In this document: piece by piece, positions 28,172 to 39,061 of the stretch
Position numbering within the stretch: position 1 is the first letter of the stretch
Layout of the letters: each line of letters begins with the position of its first letter
Assembly: GCA_003599485.1 (NCBI GenBank)
Contig: QZKM01000027.1
Coordinates: forward strand, 28,801 to 92,800
DNA: 64,000 nt
From: Gammaproteobacteria bacterium
Lineage (GTDB): Bacteria > Pseudomonadota > Gammaproteobacteria > SURF-13
Direction: 5' to 3'
Notes under the pieces: model-generated
Told to the model about the DNA's origin: nothing
The model's database searches: none
The model's input: the letters and a program-made list of their open reading frames with translations, nothing else
Program-made: the position numbers and the translations under genes

Positions 28172-30148
28172 TTATCCTCGCATCAGCGCTATCTCTGCGC
28201 GCTCCAGCGCGCGCGGCGCGCCGTACAGCACCAGCACGTCGCCCTCCTGCAGGCGCATGTCGAGGCTGGGCGCCACGCCGCGGATGCCACGCCGCCGCAC
28301 TGCCGTCACCATCACGCCGAACTGCTCCAGTTGCAGTTCGCGCAAGGTGCGTTCCACCGCATGATCGCGCTCGGACAGCGTCACGGTGTGCAATTGTTCG
28401 CGCGCGGCTTCCGCCTGCGCGCCCGCGCGCTCTTCGCCGGGGAAAAATCCGCGCAGCAAGCGGTAGCGGTCATTGTGTGCCTCACGGATACGGCGGAACA
28501 CCTTGGACATGGGCACGCCGAGGATGAGCAAGAGGTGCGACGACAGCATCAGGCTCGCCTCCAGCGTTTCCGGCACCACCTCGGTCGCGCCCGCCGCCTG
28601 CAGACGCTCCAGTTCCGCGTCGTCGCGCGTGCGCACCAGCACCGGCAGTTCGGGACGCAGGCGGCGCACCTGCGCCAGTATCTTGAGGCTCGCCGCCAGG
28701 TCATTAAAGCTGATAATCAATGCGCGTGCCTTGTCCAGCCCCGCCGCTTCCAGAATCGCGCGCCGCGCCGAGTCACCGTAACTCACCGGGTCGCCCGCCT
28801 CGCGCGCCTCGCGCACGCGCAGCGGGTCGAGATCGAGCGCGATGAAATCAAATCCTTCCTGTTCCAGAAAGCGCCCTATGTTCTGCCCCACGCGTCCATA
28901 GCCGCAGATGATGATGTGATTCTCCATGCCTCCGCGCGTAACGCTCACCTCTTCCTGCATCTGCGTCAGGCTGTTGCCGTAACTCAGCGCAAAAACACGC
29001 TTTGCGATCCAGCCGTTGTAACGGATCAGCAACGGCGCCAGCGCCATGCTGAGCAACACCGCGGCCAGCACGATCTGTCCCGCCTGGCCGCCGATCAGTT
29101 TGTGATCGAGCGCCAGCGACAACAGCACAAAGCCGAATTCACCCCCCTGCGCCAGCACCAGCCCGGCGCGCAGCGCCACGCCCTGCTGCGCGCCGGATAG
29201 GCGCGCGAGCAGCAGGACGAGCAGCGCCTTGAACACCACCAGCGCGCCGAGCAGCAGCACGACCCAGTGCCACAGCGCCGGCAGCGCGGCGAGATCGAGG
29301 CGCATGCCCACGGTGATGAAAAACAGGCCGAGCAGCACATCCTGGAACGGCCGGATGTCGGCCTCCACCTGGTGGCGGAATTCACTTTCGGAGAGCATCA
29401 TGCCGGCGAGAAACGCGCCCAGCGCGAGCGACAGCCCGGCCTGTTGCGTGCTCCAGGCGGCGGTGAGAATCACCAGCAGCACCGCAAGCATGAACAGCTC
29501 CGGCGACTGGCCGGCGGCGATGGCGCGAAACAGCGGACGCAGCAGCCAGTGGCCCGCGGCGAGCAGCGCCGCCGTCACCAGGATGCCCTTGATGAGCGCC
29601 ATCAGCAGCGATTGCGCCACCGCGCCCTCGATGCCGCCCGCCAAGGCCGGGATCACGATTAAAAACGGGATGACCGCCAGGTCCTGGAACAGCACCACGC
29701 CCATGGCCAGCCGTCCGTGCCGGGTGGCGAGCTCGAACTGGTCGGCAAGCTGCTTGCTCACGATGGCGGTGGACGACATGGCGAGCAAGCCGCCCACCGC
29801 GAATGCGCCCGCCGGGCTCATGCCCAGCGCCCACGCCAGCCCCGCGCCGGCCACGGTGCTGATCAGCACCTGCGCCGCCCCCAGTCCGAACACCACGCCC
29901 CTCATGCGCAGCATGCGCGCCAGGGAAAACTCCAGTCCGATGCTGAACATCAAAAACACCACGCCGAACTCGGCCAGCGCGCGCGTGTCGTCTCCGGCGT
30001 CAAAGCCCGCGATGTGCAACTGCCCCACCAGCACGCCGACGGACAAATAGCCGAGGATGGTAGGCAGGTTGAAACGCCGGAACAGCGCCACCACCAGCAC
30101 CGCCACGGCGAGCAGTATCAGTATCTGAACGAAGAGTCCTGGGACCAT
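28172..30148 (-). CDS. KefB/YbaL-type monovalent cation:proton antiporter with TrkA-N and TrkA-C domains
   Basis: ILGYLSVGVLVGQLHIAGF ... FGVVFLMFSIGLEFSLARM ... NHIIICGYGRVGQNIGRFLEQEGFDFIALDLDP. Confidence 0.92.
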   Translation of the reverse strand: MVPGLFVQILILLAVAVLVVALFRRFNLPTILGYLSVGVLVGQLHIAGFDAGDDTRALAEFGVVFLMFSIGLEFSLARMLRMRGVVFGLGAAQVLISTVAGAGLAWALGMSPAGAFAVGGLLAMSSTAIVSKQLADQFELATRHGRLAMGVVLFQDLAVIPFLIVIPALAGGIEGAVAQSLLMALIKGILVTAALLAAGHWLLRPLFRAIAAGQSPELFMLAVLLVILTAAWSTQQAGLSLALGAFLAGMMLSESEFRHQVEADIRPFQDVLLGLFFITVGMRLDLAALPALWHWVVLLLGALVVFKALLVLLLARLSGAQQGVALRAGLVLAQGGEFGFVLLSLALDHKLIGGQAGQIVLAAVLLSMALAPLLIRYNGWIAKRVFALSYGNSLTQMQEEVSVTRGGMENHIIICGYGRVGQNIGRFLEQEGFDFIALDLDPLRVREAREAGDPVSYGDSARRAILEAAGLDKARALIISFNDLAASLKILAQVRRLRPELPVLVRTRDDAELERLQAAGATEVVPETLEASLMLSSHLLLILGVPMSKVFRRIREAHNDRYRLLRGFFPGEERAGAQAEAAREQLHTVTLSERDHAVERTLRELQLEQFGVMVTAVRRRGIRGVAPSLDMRLQEGDVLVLYGAPRALERAEIALMRG

Positions 30149-30178
30149 GACGCCATAATGCATTAAGATAGGAGGTGG

Positions 30179-30754
30179 ATGCAAAACCCTATATCTGCAG
30201 GCGCGAGGATGGAGATACAAAACGGCTGGCTCACGGGCGTGCGCCGCGTCGTCTCACCCAACCGCGACGCGCGCCCGGCGGACGCGGCGATAGACCTGCT
30301 GGTGATACACGGCATCAGCCTGCCGCCCGGCGAGTTCGGAGGCCCGCACATCGAGGCGCTGTTCACCAACACGCTCAACCCCGCCGCCCACCCTTATTTC
30401 GCCAAGGCGTGCGCGGCGCCCGTGTCGTCCCACGTGCTGATCCGGCGCGGCGGCGAGCTGATCCAGTTTGTGCCGTTTCACCAACGCGCCTGGCACGCGG
30501 GGGCATCCTGCTTCGAAAACCGCGCGCGTTGCAACGATTTCTCCATCGGCGTCGAGATGGAAGGCGCGGACGATCTGCCCTATGAGGACGCGCAATACCG
30601 GGCGCTGGCCGAGGTCGCGCGCGCCCTGATGCGCCGCTATCCCGGCATCACGCCTGAGCGTATCGTGGGCCATTCGGATATCGCGCCGGAGCGCAAGACC
30701 GACCCCGGGCCGCACTTTGACTGGCCGCGCCTGCGCGCGCTGATAGCAAGTTAA
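30179..30754 (+). CDS. ampD: 1,6-anhydro-N-acetylmuramyl-L-alanine amidase AmpD
   Basis: LLVIHGISLPPGEFGGPHIEALFTNTLNPAAHPYFAK ... RARCNDFSIGVEMEG ... GHSDIAPERKTDPGPHFDW; AGGAGGTGG upstream. Confidence 0.97.
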   Translation: MQNPISAGARMEIQNGWLTGVRRVVSPNRDARPADAAIDLLVIHGISLPPGEFGGPHIEALFTNTLNPAAHPYFAKACAAPVSSHVLIRRGGELIQFVPFHQRAWHAGASCFENRARCNDFSIGVEMEGADDLPYEDAQYRALAEVARALMRRYPGITPERIVGHSDIAPERKTDPGPHFDWPRLRALIAS

Positions 30755-30830
30755 AAAGCCCATACGGGCTTGGTGAGAACACCCGTCATCCTGTACACTT
30801 TAGCATTGTGGAATTGAAACAGGACTCCCC

Positions 30831-31712
30831 ATGAACCTGCTTGTCATCCTGTTCGCGTTAGGCGCGGACAAACTGTTCCCCGGCATCCAGGGCGCGCGGC
30901 GCTACGGCTGGCTCACGGATTTCGGCAACTGGCTGCGCGAGAACCTGCCCAACGTGAGACTGGGCGCGGGCTACGTGCTGCTCGCCATCGGCATTCCTGC
31001 GTTTGCGGTGGGCTTGGCGTATTGGCTGCTGGATCACACCCACATGCTGCTCGGCTTCGCCTTCAGCGTCGCGGTATTGCTGTATTGCCTCGGCCCCAAG
31101 AACCTGGACGACCAGATCCAGGCTTACCTGAAGGCGCGCGAGGCCGGAGAAACGGAGCGCGCGCACCAGGCCGCCACCGAGATACTGCATGAGGACATCC
31201 CGGTCACCCATTTTGAAATCTCACGCGCGGTGATCGAATCCATCCTGTTGCAGGCCAATGAACGGCTGTTCGGCACGCTGCTGTGGTTCATGCTGCTGGG
31301 GCCGCTGGGCGCGCTGCTGTACCGGCTCGCCGCCGTGCTGAAAAGCGAGACGCGCACCGAGCGCACCACCAGCGATTTCGCCCGCGCCGCGCGCCGCCTG
31401 TACGCTATCCTCAACTGGCCGGCGGCGCGCCTGGTGGCGCTCGGCTACGCCGTAATCGGCAGTTTCGTGGACGCCTTGACCGAATGGCGCCACGCCGCCG
31501 CCGAGTGGCGCGAGGACTGGGAAGAATTCAACGCCAAACTCCTGGTGGCCAGCGGCCTGGGCGCGCTGCAGATCGAAAACGGCGTCGCGCTGGAAAGCGA
31601 CATGGAGATTCACCAGATCAAAACCGCGCAGGCGCTGGTGTGGCGCTCCCTGGTCGTCTGGCTGGTGATTATCGCCCTGCTCACCCTGGCCGGCTGGTCC
31701 GGGTTCCGCTGA
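30831..31712 (+). CDS. ampE: AmpE-like membrane protein
   Basis: Polytopic; DKLFPGIQGARRYGWLTDFGNWL ... ANERLFGTLLWFMLLGPLGALLYRL; adjacent to ampD. Confidence 0.85.
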   Translation: MNLLVILFALGADKLFPGIQGARRYGWLTDFGNWLRENLPNVRLGAGYVLLAIGIPAFAVGLAYWLLDHTHMLLGFAFSVAVLLYCLGPKNLDDQIQAYLKAREAGETERAHQAATEILHEDIPVTHFEISRAVIESILLQANERLFGTLLWFMLLGPLGALLYRLAAVLKSETRTERTTSDFARAARRLYAILNWPAARLVALGYAVIGSFVDALTEWRHAAAEWREDWEEFNAKLLVASGLGALQIENGVALESDMEIHQIKTAQALVWRSLVVWLVIIALLTLAGWSGFR

Positions 31713-31747
31713 TTACGTTCGCACGCAAAAGCCTTCCTTACTGAAAA

Positions 31748-33103
31748 ATGGCTGACCCTGCTCGTTTCCACCTCGCGCCGGCGTGGAACAGCGCAAGTCT
31801 CGCCACGATCATCGAGGATGCGCTCAAGGCCGCGCGCGCGCAGGGGGCGGGGGCGGCCGAGGCCGCGGTAAGCGCCGACAGCGGACTGTCGGTCACGGTG
31901 CGCATGGGCGAGGTGGAGACCGTCGAGCACCAGCGCGACAAGGGCCTCAGCGTGACGGTGTATTTCGGCCGACGCCAGGGCTCGGCCAGCAGCACCGATT
32001 TCAGCGCCAAGGCGATACAGGACACGGTGCGCGCGGCCTGCAACATCGCGCGCTTCACCGCCGAGGATGAGTGCGCGGGCCTGGCCGACGCCGAACGGAT
32101 GGCGCGCGAGGCTCCCGATCTCGATTTGCATTACCCGTGGCCGCTCAGCGCGGAACAGGCCATCGCCCTGGCGCGCGAGGCGGAAGACGCAGGCATGGCC
32201 TGCGACAAGCGCATCACCAACTCGGAGGGCGCGAGCGTGGCGAGCCACGACGGCGTGCATGCCTATGGCAATACGCACGGTTTTCTCGGCAGCTATGCGA
32301 GCAGCCGCCACAGCGTGAGCTGCACCCTAATCGGCCAGGAAGGCGACAGCCTGCAACGCGATTACTGGTACAGCGTGGCGCGCGATCCGCGTGACCTGGA
32401 AGCGCCCGTTGCCATAGGCCGGCGCGCCGCCAGGCGCACCGTGCGCCGCCTGCATGCGCGGCGCCTGTCCACGCGCACCGCGCCGGTGCTGTTCGAGGCG
32501 CAAGCCGCCACCGGCCTGCTCGGCCATCTAGTGGGCGCGGTGCGCGGCGCGAGCCTGTATCGCAAGGCTTCGTTCCTGCTCGATCACCTCGGCAAGCAAA
32601 TCTTCCCCGCCTTTGTGCACCTGCACGAACAGCCGCACTTGAAAAAGGCCCTGGGCAGCGCGCCGTTCGACAATGAGGGTGTGGCGACGCGCGCGCGCGA
32701 CCTGGTGACGGGTGGTGTGCTGCAGGGCTATGTACTGGACAGCTACTCCGCGCGCAAGCTTGGCATGCAGACCACCGGCAACGCGGGCGGCGTGCACAAC
32801 CTGTGCATGGACCCCGGCCAGCATGATCTCCCCGGCCTGCTGCGCCTGATGGACACCGGCCTCCTGGTGACCGAGCTGCTGGGCTATGGCGTGAACATCG
32901 TCACCGGCGACTACTCGCGCGGCGCGGCGGGCTTCTGGGTGGAGCGCGGCGAGATCCAATATCCGGTGGAAGAAATCACCATCGCCGGAAACCTGCGCGA
33001 CATGTTTCTGCGCCTCAGCGCAGCGGGCGCGGACATCGAAACGCGCGGCAACATCCGCACCGGTTCGATCTTGATAGAAAGCATGACCATCGCGGGTGAA
33101 TAA
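31748..33103 (+). CDS. pmbA: Metalloprotease PmbA/TldE
   Basis: VRMGEVETVEHQRDKGLSVTVYFGRRQGSASSTDFS ... DNEGVATRARDLVTGGVLQGYVLDSYSARKLGMQTTGNAGG. Confidence 0.96.
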   Translation: MADPARFHLAPAWNSASLATIIEDALKAARAQGAGAAEAAVSADSGLSVTVRMGEVETVEHQRDKGLSVTVYFGRRQGSASSTDFSAKAIQDTVRAACNIARFTAEDECAGLADAERMAREAPDLDLHYPWPLSAEQAIALAREAEDAGMACDKRITNSEGASVASHDGVHAYGNTHGFLGSYASSRHSVSCTLIGQEGDSLQRDYWYSVARDPRDLEAPVAIGRRAARRTVRRLHARRLSTRTAPVLFEAQAATGLLGHLVGAVRGASLYRKASFLLDHLGKQIFPAFVHLHEQPHLKKALGSAPFDNEGVATRARDLVTGGVLQGYVLDSYSARKLGMQTTGNAGGVHNLCMDPGQHDLPGLLRLMDTGLLVTELLGYGVNIVTGDYSRGAAGFWVERGEIQYPVEEITIAGNLRDMFLRLSAAGADIETRGNIRTGSILIESMTIAGE

Positions 33104-33173
33104 TGCCCGGATTTGACGTCCGAACCGGTCTCAGCGATACTTATAATGTTTCACGCCGCCTGCAAAAACAATA

Positions 33174-34004
33174 ATGGATCAGACGCCGGTAACAGAACAG
33201 CGCGAGCCTGTGGTGCAGATCCGCGGGCTCACCTTCAGGCGCGGCGCGCGCGTGATCTTCGACAACGTTGACCTCGACATCGAGCGCGGCAGGATCACCG
33301 CCATCATGGGGCCAAGCGGCACCGGCAAGACCACCCTGCTGCGCCTGATCGGCGGCCAGTTGCGCCCGGACGCGGGCAGCATCAAAGTGTTCGGCCAGGA
33401 GGTCGGCAAGCTGTCGCGGCGCGAACTGTTTGAGTTGCGCAAGCGCATCGGCATGTTGTTTCAAAGCGGCGCGCTGCTCACCGACCTCACCGTGTTCGAC
33501 AACGTGGCCTTCCCGCTGCGCGAGCACACCGGCCTGCCCGAACGCATGATCCGCGACCTGGTGCTGATCAAGCTTGAAGCCGTCGGCCTGCGCGGAGCGC
33601 GCGGCCTCATGCCGAGCGAACTCTCCGGCGGCATGGCCCGGCGCGTGGCGCTCGCCCGCGCCATCGCGTTGGATCCGATGATGATCCTCTACGACGAACC
33701 GTTCACCGGCCAGGACCCGATCTCCATGGGCACGCTGGCGCAGTTGATTCACGCCCTGAACGGCACCTTGAGCCTCACCAGCGTCGTGGTGTCGCACGAC
33801 GTGCACGAAACCTCCCTCATAGCCGATTACATCTACGTGATGTCCGGCGGCAAGCTCATCGGAGAGGGCAGCCCGCAGACGCTCGCTCAATCGGACTCAC
33901 CCTGGGTGCGCCAGTTCATGGACGGCCTGCCCGATGGTCCGGTGCCGTTCCATTATCCGGCGCCGGCCTACGGCGACGACCTGCTGAGTAACGACGATGC
34001 TTGA
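33174..34004 (+). CDS. mlaF: Phospholipid ABC transporter ATP-binding protein MlaF
   Basis: [25 protein letters not shown] ... [21 protein letters not shown]. Confidence 0.95.
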   Translation: MDQTPVTEQREPVVQIRGLTFRRGARVIFDNVDLDIERGRITAIMGPSGTGKTTLLRLIGGQLRPDAGSIKVFGQEVGKLSRRELFELRKRIGMLFQSGALLTDLTVFDNVAFPLREHTGLPERMIRDLVLIKLEAVGLRGARGLMPSELSGGMARRVALARAIALDPMMILYDEPFTGQDPISMGTLAQLIHALNGTLSLTSVVVSHDVHETSLIADYIYVMSGGKLIGEGSPQTLAQSDSPWVRQFMDGLPDGPVPFHYPAPAYGDDLLSNDDA

Positions 34005-34773
34005 CGCCGTACAAAACCTGGGCCGCTGGGCGCTCAACATCCTTGAGCGCGCCGGACGCGCCACGCTGTTTCTGATTCTGACGCTGCGCGGCCTCCCGCC
34101 CATCCTCGCGCGTCCGCTGCTGGTGATACAGCAGATGCACGCAGTGGGCGTAAGATCGCTGCTCATCATCGTGGTGTCCGGCCTGTTCGTCGGCATGGTG
34201 CTTGGCTTGCAGGGCTACAATACCCTGGTGGATTTCGGCGCCGAGCAGACGCTCGGTGTGATGGTGGCCCTGGCCCTGGTGCGCGAGCTGGGGCCGGTGA
34301 TCTCGGCGTTGCTGTTCGCCGGGCGCGCCTGCTCCGCGCTCACCGCCGAGATCGGCCTGATGAAGGCCACCGAGCAGCTCTCCGCCATGGAGATGATGGC
34401 CACCGATCCGCTTTCGCGCGTGATCGCGCCGCGCCTGCTGGCGGGCTTTCTCGCCCTGCCGCTGCTGGCCGCGATCTTCAGCGCGATAGGCGTGCTGGGC
34501 GGCTATTTCGTGGGCGTAGGCCTGCTGGGCGTGGATGACGGCGCGTTCTGGTCGCAGATGCAGGCCAAGGTGGATCCGGACGATATTTATAACGGCATCA
34601 TCAAGAGTGTGGCGTTCGGCTTCGTGACGACGTGGATCGCCGTGTTCCAGGGCTATGACGCTACCCCCACCTCGGAGGGCGTGAGCCGCGCCACCACTTA
34701 TACCGTGGTGCACGGTTCGCTCGCGGTGCTGGGGCTGGATTTTGTATTAACCTCATTCATGTTTGGAGATTGA
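33997..34773 (+). CDS. mlaE: Phospholipid ABC transporter permease MlaE
   Basis: [70 protein letters not shown]. Confidence 0.97.
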   Translation: MLDAVQNLGRWALNILERAGRATLFLILTLRGLPPILARPLLVIQQMHAVGVRSLLIIVVSGLFVGMVLGLQGYNTLVDFGAEQTLGVMVALALVRELGPVISALLFAGRACSALTAEIGLMKATEQLSAMEMMATDPLSRVIAPRLLAGFLALPLLAAIFSAIGVLGGYFVGVGLLGVDDGAFWSQMQAKVDPDDIYNGIIKSVAFGFVTTWIAVFQGYDATPTSEGVSRATTYTVVHGSLAVLGLDFVLTSFMFGD

Positions 34774-34774
34774 A

Positions 34775-35269
34775 ATGATTAAAACCAAAACCGTGGAGGT
34801 CACCGTCGGCCTGTTCGTGATCCTGGGTTTCGCGGCGCTGTTTTATCTCGCCATGCAGGTAAGCAACCTGAGCGCCTTCGGCATCAGCCGCATGGACGGC
34901 TACAGCGTGACGGCGCATTTTGAAAACGTCGGCAGCCTCAAGGTGGGCGCACCAGTAACCATCGCCGGGGTGCGCGTGGGGCGCGTCACCGCCATCGGCA
35001 TAGACCACAAGACGCAGGAAGCGGCCGTGCAGCTCACCATTTCCTCCGAGCACAACGATATCCCGCTCGATACCACCGCGAGCATTCTCACCTCCGGCCT
35101 GCTGGGCGAGCAGTACGTGGGGCTGGAACCGGGCGGCGACGAAAAGGTCTTAAAGGAGGGTGATGAAATCAAGCTCACCCAGTCGGCTCTGGTGCTGGAA
35201 AAAATCATCAGCCAGGTGCTGTTCAGCAAGGCGGCCGAGGGCCCCGGCGAGAGCCCGGCCAGGAAATAG
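34775..35269 (+). CDS. mlaD: MCE-domain protein MlaD
   Basis: VEVTVGLFVILGFAALFYLAMQVSNL ... YSVTAHFENVGSLKVGAPVTIAGVRVGRVT. Confidence 0.96.
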   Translation: MIKTKTVEVTVGLFVILGFAALFYLAMQVSNLSAFGISRMDGYSVTAHFENVGSLKVGAPVTIAGVRVGRVTAIGIDHKTQEAAVQLTISSEHNDIPLDTTASILTSGLLGEQYVGLEPGGDEKVLKEGDEIKLTQSALVLEKIISQVLFSKAAEGPGESPARK

Positions 35270-35326
35270 AATTGGCGCATATTTTGCTGTAAAATGAATC
35301 GTTCTCCGGCAGCAGGTGTTCCTAAC

Positions 35327-35959
35327 ATGAAACGTCTGGCGTACTTATTTCTGGCGCTGTTCTGCGCCAGCAACGCGGCCTGGGCCATGGCCGAAGCGCC
35401 CGCATCGGCGCAGGAACTGGTGCAGAAACAAACCGAGCTCATGCTCAGCACCTTCAAGGCCCAGCGCGAGCAGATTACCAAAGACCAGCAGTTGCTGTAC
35501 AAGCTGGTGGACGAGATCGTGTTGCCGCACTTCGATTTTGAGAAGATGTCGAGCTGGGTGATCGGCAAACACTGGCGCAACGCAACGGGTGAACAAAAGG
35601 CGCGGTTTGTGCAGGAGTTCCGCACCCTGCTGGTGCGCACTTACGCCGTCGCCCTGTACGAGTATACCGACCAGCAGGTAGTCTATCTTCCCTCCAGGAG
35701 CGATCCGGCCGCCACCGAGGCCTCGGTGAAGACCGAGGTACGCCAGTCAGGCGGCGCGCCGCCCATTTCGATCAATTACGACCTTTACCTCAAAGACGGC
35801 GCGTGGAAGGTGTATGACGTGATCATCGAAGGCACCAGCCTGGTTACCAATTACCGCAGCAACTACGCGAGTGAAATCCGCCAGAACGGGCTGGACAGCC
35901 TGATCGCCAAACTTGCGGCGCGCAATCAGCAAAACGTCAAAACCAGCGCGAGTGAGTAA
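35327..35959 (+). CDS. mlaC: Periplasmic phospholipid-binding protein MlaC
   Basis: LVDEIVLPHFDFEKMSSWVIGKHWRNATGEQKARFVQEFRTLLVRTYAVALYEY. Confidence 0.95.
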   Translation: MKRLAYLFLALFCASNAAWAMAEAPASAQELVQKQTELMLSTFKAQREQITKDQQLLYKLVDEIVLPHFDFEKMSSWVIGKHWRNATGEQKARFVQEFRTLLVRTYAVALYEYTDQQVVYLPSRSDPAATEASVKTEVRQSGGAPPISINYDLYLKDGAWKVYDVIIEGTSLVTNYRSNYASEIRQNGLDSLIAKLAARNQQNVKTSASE

Positions 35960-36260
35960 CCTCAGCCCCGACCCGAATCAAGCAGGGCGTTACCTGCTGT
36001 CCGGCGAACTCACCTTCGACACCGTGCCGGCCGTGTACGAACAGGGCCACGCCATGTTCGCCACCCCCGCCCCTACCCTCATCTTGAGTTTTATCAACGG
36101 CGCGGCGCGCACTGACAGCGCGGGCCTGGCGCTGCTGGTGGAGTGGCTGCGGGAGGCGCGTCAGCACGGCAAAACCCTGCGTTTTGAAAACATCCCCGCG
36201 CAACTCAAGGACTTGGCGCGGGTGTCTGGTTTGGAGCGTGTGCTGCCGCTCGACACCTGA
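35952..36260 (+). CDS. mlaB: STAS-domain protein MlaB (GTG start)
   Basis: GELTFDTVPAVYEQGHAMF ... FINGAARTDSAGLALLVEWLREARQHGKTLRFENIP. Confidence 0.9.
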   Translation: MSNLSPDPNQAGRYLLSGELTFDTVPAVYEQGHAMFATPAPTLILSFINGAARTDSAGLALLVEWLREARQHGKTLRFENIPAQLKDLARVSGLERVLPLDT

Positions 36261-36262
36261 CC

Positions 36263-36576
36263 GTCCGCCGGAAAATCCTTTTCCGCGATTTTGGCGAACA
36301 TCTTCGAGCAGCTTTCCGCGTTTCAGAATTTCATCATACTATCGCTGCCCGTTTCTGAGCGGCGTGTTTTATTCGCTGGACTCCCTGCCGCCATTTTGGC
36401 AAACGGTTTCGCGTTTCAACCCGTTTTTCTATATGATAGATGGTTTTCGATACGGTTTTCTGGGCGCCCACGACGGGGCGCCTACCCTGGGCCTTGCGGT
36501 GAGCACCGGCTTTTTGTTGTTGATATCGCTGGTTTCAATATTTTTATTACACAAAGGTTACAAATTGCGTCATTGA
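36263..36576 (+). pseudogene. 3' remnant of an ABC-2 permease (YadH-like), truncated and frameshifted
   Basis: ILANIFEQLSAFQNFIIL in one frame, then FLSGVFYSLDSLPPFWQTVSRFNPFFYMIDGFRYGFLG...LLHKGYKLRH* in another; frame change near ctgcccgtttctg (about 36348). Confidence 0.85.
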
Positions 36577-36593
36577 AAATTCCATGGGCGAAC

Positions 36594-36636
36594 TGCGAAG
36601 CAGCGAGCGCCCAGCCAGGGATGGCTGGGCCGGTGC
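36594..36636 (+). repeat. 43-bp dispersed hairpin repeat, copy 1
   Basis: tgcgaagcagcgagcgcccagccagggatggctgggccggtgc; stem gcccagcca-ggga-tggctgggc; 40/43 identical to the reverse complement of 52901-52943. Confidence 0.85.
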
Positions 36637-36706
36637 GTAATTAGGTGGATGAAGTCCCGCCACGGACGGCCGCGACTGCTATCACAAGGACCATAAAGAA
36701 GAGATC

Positions 36707-36946
36707 ATGGAAACCAACACCATCAAGCACATGATTGAACAAGGCCTCGCGGACTGCCGCGCCGAGGTGACGGGCGACGGCACGCACTTCGAGGCAATCA
36801 TCGTAAGCCCGGCGTTCGCGGGCAAAAACTCCCTGGCGCGCCACCGCATGGTATACGCGGCGCTAGGTGAGGCCATGCGCTCCGCTATTCACGCCCTGTC
36901 CATGCGCACCTACACGCCCGACGAGCACGCGGCGCAGACCAAATAA
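36707..36946 (+). CDS. ibaG: BolA-family protein IbaG
   Basis: IKHMIEQGLADCRAEVTGDGTHFEAIIVSPAFAGKNSLARHRMVYAALGEAM; next to murA. Confidence 0.94.
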   Translation: METNTIKHMIEQGLADCRAEVTGDGTHFEAIIVSPAFAGKNSLARHRMVYAALGEAMRSAIHALSMRTYTPDEHAAQTK

Positions 36947-38215
<1,269 letters not shown>

Positions 38216-38220
38216 AAACA

Positions 38221-38276
38221 GGGAAAAGAGTAAAGGGAAAAGAGTAAAGGGAAAAGAGTAAAGGGAAAGGATAAAA
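38221..38276 (+). repeat. Purine-rich 14-bp tandem repeat
   Basis: gggaaaagagtaaa x3 exact plus a diverged 4th unit gggaaaggataaaa; followed by complementary pyrimidine-rich ttttattcccttttccctttcctc. Confidence 0.9.
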
Positions 38277-38344
38277 CAATCGAGTCTTTTATTCCCTTTT
38301 CCCTTTCCTCTTTGCCCTTATATCTTGTATCTTGCGATAACAGA

Positions 38345-38992
38345 ATGACCAACAGCACACTTACCATCGCCCTCTCCAAAGGCCGCATCCTGAATGAGAC
38401 GCTGCCACTGCTCGCGCACGCGGGGATCACGCCGGCCGAGGACGTGGACAAGAGCCGCAGGTTGATCCTCGCCACCAGCCAGCCGGATGTGAAATTGCTC
38501 ATCATCCGCGCGGCGGACGTGCCCACCTACGTGGAACACGGCGCGGCCGATTTGGGCGTCGCGGGCAAGGACGTGCTGATGGAATACGACGGCGACGGCC
38601 TGTATGAGCCGCTGGATCTGAACATCGCGCGTTGCCGCATGATGGTGGCCGGCGTACCCGGCGCGCAAGCCTCCGGCGCACGGCTGCGCGTCGCCACCAA
38701 ATACGTCAACGTCACGCGGCGCTACTATGCGGAACAGGGTGAGCAGGTGGAGATCATCAAGCTGTACGGCTCGATGGAGCTTGCGCCGCTGGTCGGCCTG
38801 GCCGAACGCATCGTGGACTTGGTGGACACCGGCGGCACGCTGAAGGCGAACGGCCTGGCGCCGATGGAAACCATCGCCACCATCAGCGCGCGCCTGATCG
38901 TGAACAAGGCCGCCATGAAGATGAAGCATGCGCGCGTCAAGGCGCTCATCGCCAGGCTTGCCAAAGCGGTGGAGAAAAACAGTGACGAGTAG
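38345..38992 (+). CDS. hisG: ATP phosphoribosyltransferase, short form
   Basis: [23 protein letters not shown] ... [24 protein letters not shown]. Confidence 0.97.
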   Translation: MTNSTLTIALSKGRILNETLPLLAHAGITPAEDVDKSRRLILATSQPDVKLLIIRAADVPTYVEHGAADLGVAGKDVLMEYDGDGLYEPLDLNIARCRMMVAGVPGAQASGARLRVATKYVNVTRRYYAEQGEQVEIIKLYGSMELAPLVGLAERIVDLVDTGGTLKANGLAPMETIATISARLIVNKAAMKMKHARVKALIARLAKAVEKNSDE

Positions 38993-39053
38993 CGACTGGC
39001 GAGTTTCCAGTAAAAAGCTTTCCCCCGCTACTCGCTACCAGCCACTCGCTACT
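38984..39053. repeat. Heptad-based palindromic repeat, hisG-hisD boundary
   Basis: agtagcga/tcgctact (38988-38995/39046-39053) and ctgg/ccag arms; right arm built from ACTCGCT/ACCAGCC heptads. Confidence 0.75.
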
Positions 39054-39061
39054 TTATTTAT

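Noticed and set aside
38221-38276. Considered as a CRISPR-like or G-quadruplex array
   Set aside because: 14-bp direct tandem units without spacers, and GGG runs 11 nt apart; neither a CRISPR nor a canonical G4.
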